Shown: positions 22,372-34,321, numbered from the stretch's first letter. The stretch: DNA of 64,000 nt from Candolleomyces eurysporus (GCA_027579435.1 JANBPK010001046.1:60250-124249), one strand, 5' to 3'. Notes: generated by a model not told the origin, from the letters alone. A program made the numbers and translations.

Positions 22372-25344
22372 ATGCCCAATGATAACGCCTATCTCGATAT
22401 CCTGTGGGACATCATCCGGTATGCGTACTGGGACGTTCTGATAGACAAATCATGGCTTATTCATTGGGAGTAACAGGAAGCTTAGGCAACCAACGTATGG
22501 CTTTCAGAATCGGAATGCATGGTTCACTGACAAGAAATTTCAGCCTGGGAAGCGCTTCATTAGGCGCGTGGTTTGGTAGGGTTAGATTGTCCGAGCGCAA
22601 GGGTGCAGAGTCCCCTTCCGAAGCCGAAACCTCGTAAGCACTTACCAAACTTCACCGTCGTGATACCCATATTCACGTTGGGATAGATTCCCCGCCGAGC
22701 GCAGTGGCGCAAAGTCTCGCCCTGAGGTCGAAGCATCGTACGCACTCATCGACCTTCATCTTCGTGATTCGCATGCTTACGTTTAGATAGATTCCACGAG
22801 GGCAGTGGCAAAAAGTCTGCTTCTGAAATCAAGGCATCGTACGCACTCATCGACCTTCACCTTCGTGATTCAAATGTTTACGTTTAGATAGATTCCACGA
22901 GGGCAGTGGCAAAAAGCCTGCTTCTGAAATCAAGGCATCGTAAGCACTCATCGACCTTCACCTTCATGAGTCACATGTTTACGTTCGGATAGGTTCCCCG
23001 AACCCAGTGGCGCAAAGTCTGGTTTTGAAGTCAAGGCATCGTATGCACTCACCGACCTTCACCAGCGAATTACATGCTTACCTTCGTATAGATTACCCGA
23101 GCCCAGTGGCCCAAACTATCCCTCTGAGGTCAAGGCATTGTAAGCATTCACCGACTTTCACTGTCATAGTGCAGACGTTTATGAGAACTTAGCGAATATC
23201 AAGTCTGGGCGCTTATCATTGGAATCAATGACTATGCTAGCAAGAGACCACTGAGTGGTGCTGTCGCCGATGCCAATGCGATGAACGAATATCTTGAAAC
23301 CAGCCTCAAGATTCCGAAAGATCACATTGTCAATTTACGCGACCAAGAAGCCACCCGCAGCAAAATCATCTCCGCATTCAAAGGCTTGCGCGATAACGAT
23401 AGAATCAAGAAGCAAGATCCGATTCTCATCTACTACGCCGGGCACGGTGGCGAAGTCCGGGCTAAAAATGATGGACACAAGATTCAAGCATTGATTCCTG
23501 TCGATTATGCTGCTGAAAAGATATTCCCCATTCCAGATCGTACCGTGGCTCGTTTGATCAATGACATCGCGAAGAAACACGGCAATAACATCGTGCGTGG
23601 TTCCTGAGGCTTCAATGTTGACCAGCATTGACCTTTGAGTTTTCTTTCGTGTCAACACGAACGCAGACTGTGATTCTTGATTGCTGCCACTCCGGTTCGG
23701 GAACTCGAGGCAAAGAAACCGACAACTCCATTGTGCGCGGATGCGAGCTGAGCCCCAACGATGTCCCTGATGACCTTGACGCGCATATCTGGAAGGCCAA
23801 TCCGGAGCCCGAGTCCGAGCCCACCGCCAACTCCGCTACCCGTGGACTGGTTTCTGCAAGAGGCTTCGCCGTTCGGGGTATGAAGTCGCACATTCTCCTG
23901 GCTGCATGTAGTGCCAATGAAGATGCCCGAGAGGATTTCAAGGCTGCCGGTGGGGAGGCTCCGATAGCCCGCGGGCGATTCACCACCGCCTTGTTGGAGC
24001 TGTTCGAGACTGTGCACCCGAATCAGATTACCTACGCCGAAGTGTTGACCAAAATCTTGCCCATCGACGGGTAAGCCCTACCTTTTATCGAGATTTTCTA
24101 AACGTTCACGATTCGCTCCTAGTCAAAACCCCCAATGCGAAGGGTTCCACAACGATCGGATCCTTTTCGACGCCAAAGTCGGCCCACCCACCCGGAAGGC
24201 TTATGAGGTCAGGTTCGAGGATCAATATATTTTGGAAGCCGGGAAGGCCCACGGTATAACGGATGGTGCTGAATTTACGCTCTACCGGAATAAGAAAGTG
24301 GCACTGCTCGAGGCACCTTTGGGGGTGATGAAAGCGAAAGATGGTAACATCTCCGTCTTCACCACTGTCCTCGAGCCCGTTGGCGAACTCCCCGCTGCTT
24401 TTGATAACCCTGCCATCGCCATTCAGACAAGGGCAGGCGCTTCGGAGGACCTTCTCATTCACGTTCCTTGGCAGGGCAAAAACGAGCCTATCTTCGAAGC
24501 CATCGCACAAGAGCTCTCTGGAGAGGGCCCTAACCCCTGTAGGATCAAACTGGTCGACAAGGACAAAGCAAAGCTCGAAATAGTCACCACTGAAGGCAAT
24601 CTCACCTTCACCGCCTTGGATGAACGAGCGAAAGAGTACGGATTTACTCGCATGCCGCACGTCGTCAACGCGAACGTCGGGAACCTTCGTCACATCCTCC
24701 GTGGCGCCGCCCACTACCACTTCCACCTCAACCTCCAGCATCCGAATAACAAGATACGGAATAAAATTTCAATTGAGTTCTTCCCGTTGACGGAGGAGCT
24801 TGACGAAGACGACGATATCATTCTTTCTCCCGTGGAACAGAACATGATCCAAGGAGGGAGAATTGAATACGAGGTCCAAGAGGGAACCAAGTATGGAATG
24901 AGAATAACCAACCAAACGCCTTGGAGTCTTTACTTCTCTTGCTTCTACTTCGACCATGCAGATTTCAGCATCAGTGAGCTCTCAAGCAGACTTAAATGCA
25001 ATTTGGTGATGCTGACCATGTCGTACGCAGCTGCTCTTACCGAGGTCAGCGCTCAAACACCCCACCAAAAAGATTATTCTCTGGAAAAGGGGGCGAAAGT
25101 AGATATAGGATATGGCGATTCAAGCGTTCCGCCTTTCGAGTCTGTCATTGCTAAAGGCTTGGACCTCACTTTTGGGTTCCTCAAGTTCTACTTCACATCT
25201 GAGGTCGTCGACCTTTCTCATATCCCTCAGAAAAGTCCTTTCTATTCCACCCGAGGATTCATGATCGCGAAGAGGTCGCCGACCCAGAAGGTCTACGGTA
25301 CTGTCCTCATCCCTGTCATTCAGAGGCGAAAGCGAAAGTTGTGA
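22372..25344 (+). CDS. caspase-like peptidase C14 with micro-exon repeat linker, copy 2
   Basis: Paralog of the 16455 gene. Exons: 22372-22418; micro-exons 22705-22737, 22806-22838, 22907-22939, 23008-23040, 23107-23139 (33 nt each); 23193-23592; 23667-24070; 24123-25344; 745 residues. A first micro-exon at 22602-22633 exists, but a G-to-A change at 22600 has moved its AG acceptor by one base, making it 32 nt; using it would shift the frame, while skipping it leaves the frame open. The repeat residues are GAKSRPEVEAS, GKKSASEIKAS, GKKPASEIKAS, GAKSGFEVKAS and GPNYPSEVKAF. The caspase fold starts at YQVWALIIGINDYA; catalytic His in ILIYYAGHGGE, catalytic Cys in VILDCCHSGSG. The C-terminal region is highly similar to copy 1 and ends YGTVLIPVIQRRKRKL. 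Role in regulated cell death is inferred from family. Confidence 0.87.
22602..23192 (+). repeat. 101-bp micro-exon/intron tandem array, 6 units
   Basis: Six units beginning at 22602, 22705, 22806, 22907, 23008 and 23107, spaced 99-103 nt. The units at 22806 and 22907 are nearly identical including their introns, so they are the most recent duplication within the array. Confidence 0.82.
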
Positions 25345-25559
25345 ACCTTGGATGGCTCGCCAGTTACCTAGGGCGTGCCTTGCGACGACAATATATGTAC
25401 ATAATCTATGTAGGCTTGTAATTCAACGAAACCAAAAGGTCTTTCAGGTTTGAAGCAGAGCGGGGGTTTTTGTCTATTAAATCGGTAGCGGCTTGGGCTA
25501 TCGGCGATGTTCGGAGGTACTCGGCGTTATCTTATGTGATCCCCGTTAGTACAATTAAT

Positions 25560-25582
25560 TGACTCTGTGAAGTTTATGACTC
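25560..25582 (+). promoter_or_regulatory. two TGACTC (Gcn4/CPC1-type) sites in the his5 promoter
   Basis: TGACTC occurs at 25560-25565 and 25577-25582, 40-62 nt upstream of the his5 start. This is the core of the site bound by the amino-acid-starvation regulator Gcn4/CPC1, which fits a histidine biosynthesis gene. Function is inferred. Confidence 0.45.
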
Positions 25583-25621
25583 GCACATTTTCCCCTCCTC
25601 GCTTCTCTCAGATAAACCAAA

Positions 25622-27068
25622 ATGCCCATCCTAGGCCTCTCACCCAACCAGCCTCCAAGCTACCCAGAGCACTTTGATGTAGAATCCGTTATCCGGCCTA
25701 ATATCCTCGCTTTACACCCTTACCGATGTGCGAGGGACGATTACTCTGAAGGCATCCTTCTCGATGCGAACGAGAATGCTCTGGGGCACTCTATAGTTCA
25801 AAGTTCCAATGGACCTACCTCGGAAGAGTCTTCTTCGTCGATTACCCCTGGGATAAAAGATACCCTTTCTTTGCCCCTCCACCGATACCCCGACCCCGTC
25901 CACCTACCCATCAAGGAACGTATCGCTTCGTTACGATCTCTTCCATCCCCAGAGAACGTCTTTCTAGGTGTAGGATCTGACGAGGTGCTTGACCTCTTGA
26001 TTAGGGTGTTCGTCCAACCCGGTGTGGGTCCCGATGGGCAGGGACGAGGCTACGACAAAATCTTGATCACACCTCCTACATACGGCATGTACAGCGTCTG
26101 CGCACAGGTAAACGACGTTGGGGTGGTGAAGGTGCCTTTGCGTGTAAAGGAGGAAGAGATCGGTGGTCAAGAGGGAGGAAAGACCGGACGATTCAGTCTG
26201 GATGTGGATGCGCTGAAGGCCGCTGTCATTCACGAGCAGCGGGAGCTCGGAAACATTATCAAGATTATTTTCCTCTGTTCACCGGGGAATCCTACCGGTA
26301 CCCTCATCGATCCAGACTCGGTCAAAGAAGTATTGGAGTGGTCAGAGTTCAAGGGTATCGTCGTCGTGGACGAAGCTTACATCGATTTCGTCGGGAGTGG
26401 AGAGGATGACGATGTGAAGATGGACGAAGAGATCAAGAAAAAGAGTGCGGCGAGTTTGGTGGGGAAGTACCACAACGTCGTTGTCACCCAGACCCTTAGC
26501 AAGAGTTTCGGTCTTGCAGGGATTCGGTCAGTCAATATCTGCTCCACTATTTGCGACACATTTCTGATGCGTATGTCGGCCTTGCAGTCTCGGTATCGCT
26601 CTAGCCTCTGTCCCCATCGTGCAAATTCTCTCGAACACAAAAGCCCCGTACAACGTCTCCCTTCCCACCGCTTACCTCGCCCTCAAGGCCCTCAGCCCCG
26701 AATCGCTGAATCTCTGGCGATCGAACGTGCGTACGCTCAACGCAAGCCGTATCTCGCTCATCCATTCCCTCCAAAATATCCCTAAGCAAAACGACAACGA
26801 GCTTGGAGTGGGTCCAATCATCGGAGGGAATAATGCGAACTTTGTTCTCGTTCGCATCCTGGAGAAGGCCAAGTCAGACAAGGGAAAAAAGCCCGATAGT
26901 GCAAGAGCCCAGAAGATCTACAAGCGTCTAGCCGAGCAGATGGGCGTCGTCGTTAGGTATCGAGGAAATGAATTGGGATGCGACGGTTGTTTGAGGATCA
27001 CGATTGGAACGGAAGAGGAGAATGCTACGGCTGTGGAGAAGTTGCGGGAGGCTTTGAAGGAGCTGTAG
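25622..27068 (+). CDS. his5: histidinol-phosphate aminotransferase
   Basis: PLP-dependent enzyme of histidine biosynthesis; converts imidazole-acetol phosphate to histidinol phosphate with glutamate. Two exons, 25622-26526 and 26588-27068, with a 61-nt GT-AG intron; 461 residues, normal for fungi. Family signatures: IRPNILALHPYRCARDDYSE, LDANENALG, LPLHRYPDP, FLGVGSDEVLDLLIR, ITPPTYGMY, FLCSPGNPTGT, VVVDEAYIDF, and TQTLSKSFGLAGIRLGIA, where the lysine carries PLP. The C-terminal substrate-binding part ends with VVVRYRGNELGCDGCLRITI. Its promoter and first 31 coding bases are duplicated at 19500-19600. Confidence 0.95.
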
Positions 27069-27364
27069 AAGATTTGGCCTATGGCTGCACGGACCAAGTG
27101 GTATAGATTTGAATGGGCTCAGAGCTGGAATAGCGCTTGTATCGAAGTAGAATCTCAAGAACATCCGACCGTTTAAGACCTAAAAAGAATTGTTCGCGGG
27201 AAATAGATGTTGAATGTTTGGCAAATCTCCTTTTTTCGCCTTCATTGCGACTGTCCCAAAAGTAACGATGCTACCGGCGTCGCGAGCTCTTAGCAATGTT
27301 TACTAACCAATTGTCTACCTACTCGCGGTACTAGGAGTTTTCGACGAAGAATCTAGTCTATTCT

Positions 27365-30300
27365 TTACAAAACGTAAAATTTGTCAAACCTGTCGACCTT
27401 GCCGCCCTTCAAAATATGAGAACACTCTTCAACATATGCTTTCCATTTTGTCAACCTTTCGATTCTGTCTTGTGGTCCCTCATCGTCTTCAGACTGACCT
27501 TCAGTAGACCCCGTCGTCAAAGGATCGGCAAGGTGACTTGCGATCTTGGCGGCGATTGAGTCAACCAGCGGCAGGACACCATGTTGAGAGAGGAGTGGAA
27601 CGACGTTGGCGCACGAAGGGTACAGCACAACAGAAGCAGCGAGAGACGCGCCGAAAACTTCAAGCTGAAATATTCAACAAAAAAAAAAAAAAAAGATCAG
27701 AGGCGCCGAAATAACACCGTAGTTTTGAGGCCTTACCTTCAAATCATCCTCCCGCATCAACCTAACCGCGTACTCAACAACCCCAGCTTCGGCAAGCCAA
27801 TCCAATTTGGCGGCTGCGAAGTCCTTGTCCAAGCCTTGTTTCTCCACGATACGTTTCACCGCATATGCAACTCCCCACCCAGAAGTACGTTCGAGTTCCA
27901 AAGCTTCGTCAGATTCAAACATCCCTTTGAAAGCCTCGATGACCGCTCTCCTTCCAGCTTCGCCGGCGAGCGCGAAAGCGAGGATGGGCTGAATGAGGAG
28001 CTCGATGCCGCCGACGTCTGCTGGGTATGAGCAGATCCGGTGGACGAGTGCTTGGAGCCATCCCGTCTCAACGAGACGAGGAACTACATCAAATCTCTTG
28101 TTGTCGCCGGCACGAGAAGTGGATGGGGAAAGGGCGGACAAGAATTGGAGGATAGTTGAACGGACTCGTTCGCCTTGGTTAGAGTTCGTCCATATTCCGA
28201 AGAGGCGCTCCGAGATTTGGGGAATTTTGGAGAACAACTCGTCGTCTTCCTCAGCATCGCCGTTATTGGTTTCGATGACAAGTAGAGTCTGGACAAATTT
28301 GAGGGACAGGACCCAAGGAGAGACCTGGTTCGATGCAAGGTCGTTCTCTTGGACGAGGAGTTGTTTGAGCACCAAATCCAGGGCACCGGAGTCACCGACA
28401 ATCTTCTTGATTGCGGTCTTATCCAAAGACTGGCCACGGAGAAGAAGGGATATGCGCTGGAGGACTTGCTCTAGTGAGAGTCTCGGTCGATACGGCTTGC
28501 GTTTCTTCGCCTTCTTCTTGCCACCCTTGTCACCCCCTCCTGCCGCCGCTTCTGCTTCTGCTGGGCGGCTGAGTTGCTTGATATGCTGCTTCACCATATC
28601 CACAACGACCTCCAAATCAACATGCGACGCAACCAACCCCAAGAGAGGTGCACAGTGCTGCGGGTCACAGTCTCCGTCGTCGTAGAGCTTGAGGAGTGTC
28701 GGAAGGATACTCGGTTCCAAAGCTACCAAAGCCGAGACGCCTTGAGGGTACCCATTGCATAAGGTGAAGAGATTATCGGCCATGTTCAACGAGTCGAATT
28801 TCTCTTCGTCGTACGTGCCCTCGTCTTCGCTACTAGTAGCTTTGACAACTGTGGAATGGGCGAGCTTCACCAGAGGTGGAGTAGCGAAGAAGAGTTCTTG
28901 GGTGTCAAGGATGTAGGAGGGCCGACCTCTGAGACGGTTGGCTATCAGCGTGAAGAGTTCCACTGCAGCCGTGAGGGTTTCCCGGTCTGAATCCTCAGAG
29001 TCGGGCTCAGCCTGAGCTGCGGTATCATTGGCCAGAGTCTGAATGTCTGGTAACACACCAGCCAGGTAGAAGGAAAGAGTCAAGATGGCGTTTCCACCTA
29101 ACAGAGACAAGAGCTCGTCGACGCCTGGTGGATCTTCGGTCTCGTTTAGAACGTACTTCGCTCCGTCAACTAGGGATTCAAACTCGGAAACGTCTGCGGT
29201 TTCGGATGAGACGAAGGATTCCAACGCGGCGATGGTGGTACTGCGGGGATGTGCAACAGCTGACTGGAGGAGGGGACCGGCTAGCCGGGCTTTGTATGCA
29301 TGGAGGATATGGAGCAAGTTCTTGATGAGATCGACTGTATCTGCAATCGTACTGTGTATAGGTCAACGTTAGTCAGAGTCACCCAGTTGTCTGCAGGCAG
29401 GCTGAACAACTGACCTACGGTGGCGATTCTCCGCCGCTTTCTGCCTCGCTTGGTACTCTTTCGAGACCTTCTGATACTCTTCCCCACTCAGCCCGTCAAT
29501 ATCAGGCTCCTCTTCCTTCTCCTGGGATGTATTCATGTGCTTGAGCAGGCTGTCAACGGCTTCGGGGGTAGCAACCACCTCGGACCAGCTCTTAAATGGA
29601 TTCGCGACCCCGTATTCAGCTAGCATGTCCACAGTCTGCTGAGCCTCCGTGAGCGACTCGTACGACCCATCCACCAAAAGCTTCACAATCAACTTGGCGA
29701 GCTGCTCGTTTTGGCGTCCAATATTCCTGTCGACGTCTTCACCCCATAAGAGTGCACGCATGGCTCGTACACTAAGTCGAATGTCCTCGGCCGAGTTTAG
29801 AGGCTCAGCGAGGAGCTCTTGCACCCGGCTGAACGCACCGGCTTTGACAGCAGCGCTAATGAGGTGGGAGCGAGCACCCCAATTTGCAAATCCCTCTTGA
29901 ACTGGATGGAGAGCGGCGAAAAAGGTGGCGGAGGCGGTGGGTATTGTGGCTTGGAAACTGGTTTTCACCAAGTCGAACCCGCGAGGGTAGTCCCAGCACG
30001 CACGGGTGAGGAATTGGGTTGCGCCTTTACTTGCTTCGGGGACGCCGATGTAGGTTGTAGCGGTATTTACGAGGGTGTCGGTGACTAGTTGATTCTTCAA
30101 AGAGGCGCCTTTATCTTCGTGGTCTCCATAGTCACAGCCGTCCTCGAAAAGGAGGTTGTAGAATAACTCGAACGCCAATCCGACGACTTTTGGATTCGGG
30201 TCTTGGGTTGCCGCGAGGATGTGGGGAAGGACGTCCGGAGAAACAAAAACCTTGGCAATGTCCTTTCGGATAGGTTCGGATGCGTCGACGGAGTATGACT

Positions 30301-31697
30301 CCAGGAGACGGGAAAGAGCCGAAGAAGCCAGGCATCGAGTCTCGGTGGAGCCGTTCTGGAACAGGTTTATCAACTTGGGTATCACACCCGCTTCAAACAG
30401 GTGGCCGCCGAAGCTTTGGTCATCCTCCAAGATTTTCTGTACGCTGTTCTGAAAGTCCGGGATTAAGCATGAGAATTCAATCCAGGGTTTATTGAAGAGT
30501 TTAGACTTACGAGGATCGCGGTCACTTTTGTCTCGTCGTTTGTCTGCAGCGACTTCAGTGCATAGCTGGTGGCTCCACCCTTGATTGCTGCTTGACGGAT
30601 AGAATTATGGAGGGAAGCGAGATGATCGAGCACCTGCAATTTCACGCTGAAATCAAGGTCTTCTTCGGACCAGAGCCTCCGGAAGCCGTCCACCACGAGA
30701 TTGTCGTCGTCATCCTCCGAGAGAAGTCGGTCATAAAGCATTGTTGGGAACGGGACGTTGCCCTGTGGATCCCATCGCCCGAGATACTTTACAAGATCGA
30801 GGTTAAAGGTTGGGTGAGTTCGTAGGAAGCCTTCAGGAAATTCTGCCAATTGCAGGAAATCGGTGATCTCTGTGGCAACGGTGAAATCATCGTCCTTGAG
30901 AAGCTCAAGCAATGGAGCGAGAACCCATTGTTGCAGCGCTGAGATGTCTTTGTCTGGGAAGGACTCTGCGATATCGTGGATATTCGAGTATACCAGGGTC
31001 AAGGACACGATCGCCCGCTTCTGAGTGGCAGAATCCGGCATTTTTGCTGAGAAGATGACAAACTCGATGGCTTTAGCTTTGAGTGCTATTGCCCGGGTGC
31101 GGGTCTGGCCATACGTAAAGATGATTTGCAGCGCTTCTCCGGCGTTTGTGCACCTGCCATAATCTTTGGCTGTTAAATTGTCGGGAGATGTTGGGAGTGG
31201 GGCATAAACTGAATTGGTAAAGAATTCGAGCACCTGGCTTTCGAGTGAGCTGTCTTCTTCCTCGAGAATGGTCTCCAAAGCCTGGAGGATGTTGCTTCTG
31301 TCGCTGAAAGAACCAGCCAGAAGTATTGGCAATAAGTCTTTGATGTTGTTCTTGACGGCTGCTCGGCCTTGATCGTTCATGGCTGCAAGCTTGCAGACGA
31401 CCTCTAGGAGAGCCGAGCGCCGGCCATCGTTATCGGTTTCGTTGATCAGGACTAGGATCGATGGAAGACGGGGCAGCAGATGGTCCGTGGCGAGCTCTTC
31501 CTGAGCATCTACGACGGTATTGAGAGCTTCGCATGCCTAAAAATAGTTCGTAACGAGCGTCTAGATAGACAGATGCTGACGCTCACCTGGGTAAAGTCGT
31601 CGTACTCAATCGATTTCAATCGATCGACTAGATCTGGCATGTCTGCGGTGACTGCAGGTGCATCAACTGAGCCATAGTCTCCCTCGGAATCAGACAT
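27365..31697 (-). CDS. large armadillo/HEAT-like helical repeat protein, unidentified
   Basis: Exons (minus): 31697-31587, 31536-30511, 30448-29415, 29351-27737, 27664-27365; 1361 residues, all introns GT-AG and phases consistent. The protein is almost entirely alpha-helical in appearance, with repeated helix pairs such as VLPHILAATQDPNPKVVGLA and GVIPKLINLFQNGSTETRCL, the pattern of armadillo-like repeats. A lysine-rich patch, KGGKKKAKKRKPYRPR, lies near residue 1000. I could not assign a named family; a transport, assembly or scaffolding role would be typical of this fold. The last intron contains a 16-base T run just before its acceptor. Convergent with his5. Confidence 0.8.
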
Positions 31698-32012
31698 AAT
31701 GGTCGTCGAACGGTGCAGATTCAAAGGAAGAGTGGAGAGCGTCGTCCGCTATTTTTCGTAGAAATGGGGCCCTTTATGAAAGCGGGAGAGTGCAATGTTC
31801 CTGAATCAGGGGGAATCCAGTATGCATACAATTCCTCAACCATTCCTGCTGTCTCGATCGAGAGGGATGACCAGACTGCCGTACAGTCCAAGGCACGTTC
31901 GCTCCGTCCACCCCGGAAAAGGAAAATGTCCGATGACTAGGGCCGTAATATTGAACATGGTCATGAGGCACAGGACGGAGCGCTGGAGTACTAGTCCTGC
32001 ATAAAAAGATTG
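31698..32012. other. promoter region of the armadillo-like gene
   Basis: About 315 nt between the start of the leftward gene and the tRNA-Leu-like sequence. No gene seen. Confidence 0.4.
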
Positions 32013-32138
32013 TGACGAGAGTGGGATTTGAAACCACGCCCTGGACGGACCAGATGACTACTCGACGAAGAGTAATGAGGCGGACACCAAATGCCCTGGT
32101 CCCTAGTCTGGCGCCTTAGACCGCTCGGCCATCTCGCC
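32013..32138 (-). pseudogene. tRNA-Leu-like sequence, probably pseudogene
   Basis: On the minus strand it keeps the acceptor stem (GGCGAGA / TCTCGTC), the A box TGGCCGAGCGG and the CCAGA/TCTGG anticodon stem, but the anticodon loop reads CTAGGG (anticodon AGG instead of AAG) and the T-loop has changed from GGTTCGAATCC to GTTTCAAATCC. Both changes damage function. It carries an intron-like insert longer than the 25 nt seen in the good copies. A T5 run follows the 3' end. Confidence 0.65.
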
Positions 32139-32508
32139 ATGGATGCTGGAGGAGAACCGTCGCCCCGCACTCCGCTGACTCGGAGGGAAATAGAGGCGAT
32201 GGGGACGGGTTCCCACGGTCCCGGAGCTGGAAGTTGGGTCGCGGCCTATAAATAGACCTTAATTGTCCTTGGTCCAGTCCTCCTTGTATTCAAGGACTCT
32301 CAACCCAACAGCCTCCTCAAGACGCCCACGTTCTTCTGTAACGATTGAATTGGGACTTTTGCGGTACGAAAGCAGAATCCGGTGCCAGAACAGCGCCGGA
32401 AATAGATCAAAGCAACCTGTCAAAGGCCGACTATAAAGGATATCAGTCGCGACGGACCTAATCACCCAGTTCTGCACCTTTCCTTCCTCCATCACCTCAT
32501 AAGCCAAG
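32139..32508. other. nuclease promoter region
   Basis: Contains a TATAAATA-like sequence near 32249. Otherwise nothing recognisable before the nuclease start. Confidence 0.4.
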
Positions 32509-33847
32509 ATGCGACTACGAGTTGCCCTCTTAGCTGCAGCGTCCTCCGTTCTACCCTCCGTATACGCATGGGGTGCAGCAGGTACGGTGACATTTTGGGC
32601 CTCTCAACCTCGGAGACCCAGTACTGAACATGTCCTCAGGACACGAAATCGTTGCCACCATTGCTCAGATTCACCTCCATCCCTCCGTCCTCCCAGTCAT
32701 ATGCGACCTGCTGGACATTGAACCCTCGGACAACTCAGAGGCAACCCTCCGACGGGAATGTCACCTTGCCCCCGTTTCTACCTGGGCGGACCGCGACAGG
32801 ATGAAGATGCGTTGGTCCGCGGCCATGCATTACGTCGGAGCGGTCGGTGACCACCCTAGAGGCAATTGCCAATACCCGGGTGTTGACGGTTGGGCTGGAA
32901 CGAAGAGAATCAACGTGTTGGACGCAATCAAGAACGTGACGGGGATTCTGGCGGAATGGAGTGGAGCTGACGAACACGCCAATAACGGAAGGACATTGCT
33001 GTCCCCCACAGGACCCCGCCGAGCAGCCACTTCTCGGGTCGGTGGACAGAAGCCCTTTGCCCCTCGTCCGGCCAGTGACCGAGAGGAAGAAGCATTCAAG
33101 TTCCTAGTTCACTTCATCGGCGATTTGCACCAACCCCTTCACCTTACTGGCCGCGACCGCGGTGGAAATGGTGCCAAGGTCTGCTTCGAGAACCGCCAAA
33201 GCAACTTGCACAGCGTCTGGGACACCGGTCTCCTCACCCGGCTCATCCGAACCGTTCCTCCCCAGTACAATCGCCCATTGCCTGACCGCGGCGACCTCCC
33301 CATCCCTTCTCAACAGATCGAATTGGCTCTTCGTCGCGCCATTTACGACCCCTTTATTCGAAGAGTCATGTGGGAAGGTGTTGAGAGCAAGTGGATCAAC
33401 GATATTGATGCTTGGCTTTCCTGCCCCGCTGTCCCCACCACTCCCGCTCCCGAAGCCCAATCCGAGTCCGTATTCTCCGTGGTCTCAAGGGCGTTCAGCA
33501 ACCCGTTGGCGCTACCAGGAACCTTCGTCAACATCGTCAGTTCAGCTCTCCGTGAGAACGTCGATATCCTCCCCGACGGTCCGCTCGTTTGCCCCTACGC
33601 CTGGTCTGCACCCCTCCACAAGCTCAACTGCGAGTACATTTGGCCTCCGGTGTTTAACGTCGACGCGACTGAGCCCGAGGATGAGGAAGAGAACCTTGGC
33701 AGGACGTGCAACAGGTACCCGATTTTGGACACCCGGGACTATTTGGCTGCTTTGGACAATGACCTCGTTCTTGAGAAGTTGGTTGCCCAAGGTGGTCTGA
33801 GGTTGGCTGGTGTACTTAATTGGTTGTTCGCCACCGAGGAGGCGTAA
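32509..33847 (+). CDS. secreted S1/P1-type nuclease
   Basis: Zinc-dependent extracellular nuclease for single-stranded DNA and RNA (3'-nucleotidase activity also known in the family), used for phosphate and nucleotide scavenging. Exons 32509-32581 and 32640-33847 (58-nt GT-AG intron); 426 residues. The signal peptide ends at SVYA, leaving mature N-terminus WGAAGHEIVA; in this family the first Trp and following His residues bind the zinc cluster. Other zinc-site motifs: HYVGAVGDHP, HFIGDLHQPLHL followed by GRDRGGNG, and LHSVWDTGL. Length and motif order are normal. A decayed fragment of this gene lies at 38338-38572, upstream of NACHT-TPR gene D. Confidence 0.93.
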
Positions 33848-34177
33848 TGGGGGAGGCGTATTGGGAAGTCGAGAAGAAGAAGAATGAGAACTTTAATGAA
33901 GATGTGGACTTTATCATGCGCTTTGTGTGTTTTGACGAGCTAGATTGTACTATTATTACACTGCAGTTATCGACTATACCGACTCTCGTTCCTAATGAAC
34001 AAGCTTTTTCCAATAGCAGCGTAGAATGATCCATGTCTCAATGAGGAAACATAAAAACTCTTTTTGAAGAGACATCTCTTTTGGAAGCATCCAACGAGGG
34101 CCTAAGGAACTTTGAAACGGCGACCTGGGCTGGTGAGCTGGTGGGGCTGGAAGACCACCTGGCGGCCCTGTCGTCGT

Positions 34178-34321
34178 GGTGAGATGGCCGAGCGGTCTAA
34201 GGCGCCAGACTAAGGACCAGGACATTAGATGTCCAATCCCCTTTCTACACTTTCTCTTCAACCGAGGAGCAGGTAGTTATCTGGTCCGTCAAGGGCGTGG
34301 GTTCGAATCCCACTCTCATCA
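34178..34321 (+). tRNA. tRNA-Leu (AAG) with 63-nt intron
   Basis: Acceptor GGTGAGA pairs with TCTCATC; A box TGGCCGAGCGG; anticodon stem CCAGA/TCTGG with loop CTAAGG; B box GGTTCGAATCC; T7 terminator just downstream. The intron (34216-34278) follows position 37 and contains the hairpin GGACAT-TAG-ATGTCC, but is longer than the 25 nt in other copies. The variable arm has one extra base. Could be functional or an early pseudogene. Confidence 0.7.

Larger units (their letters stand above)
21146..25652. repeat. segmental duplication, copy 2 (caspase block, ancestral position)
   Basis: Partner of 15128-19600. Contains upstream sequence, the second caspase gene and the his5 promoter and first codons, here continuous with the full his5 gene, so this is the original arrangement. 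Confidence 0.85.

Noticed and set aside
22602..23192. Regularly spaced repeats resembling a CRISPR array
   Set aside because: A eukaryotic contig; the repeat is a coding 33-nt exon plus a similar intron, with splice signals and a reading frame, and the 'spacers' are not unique sequences.
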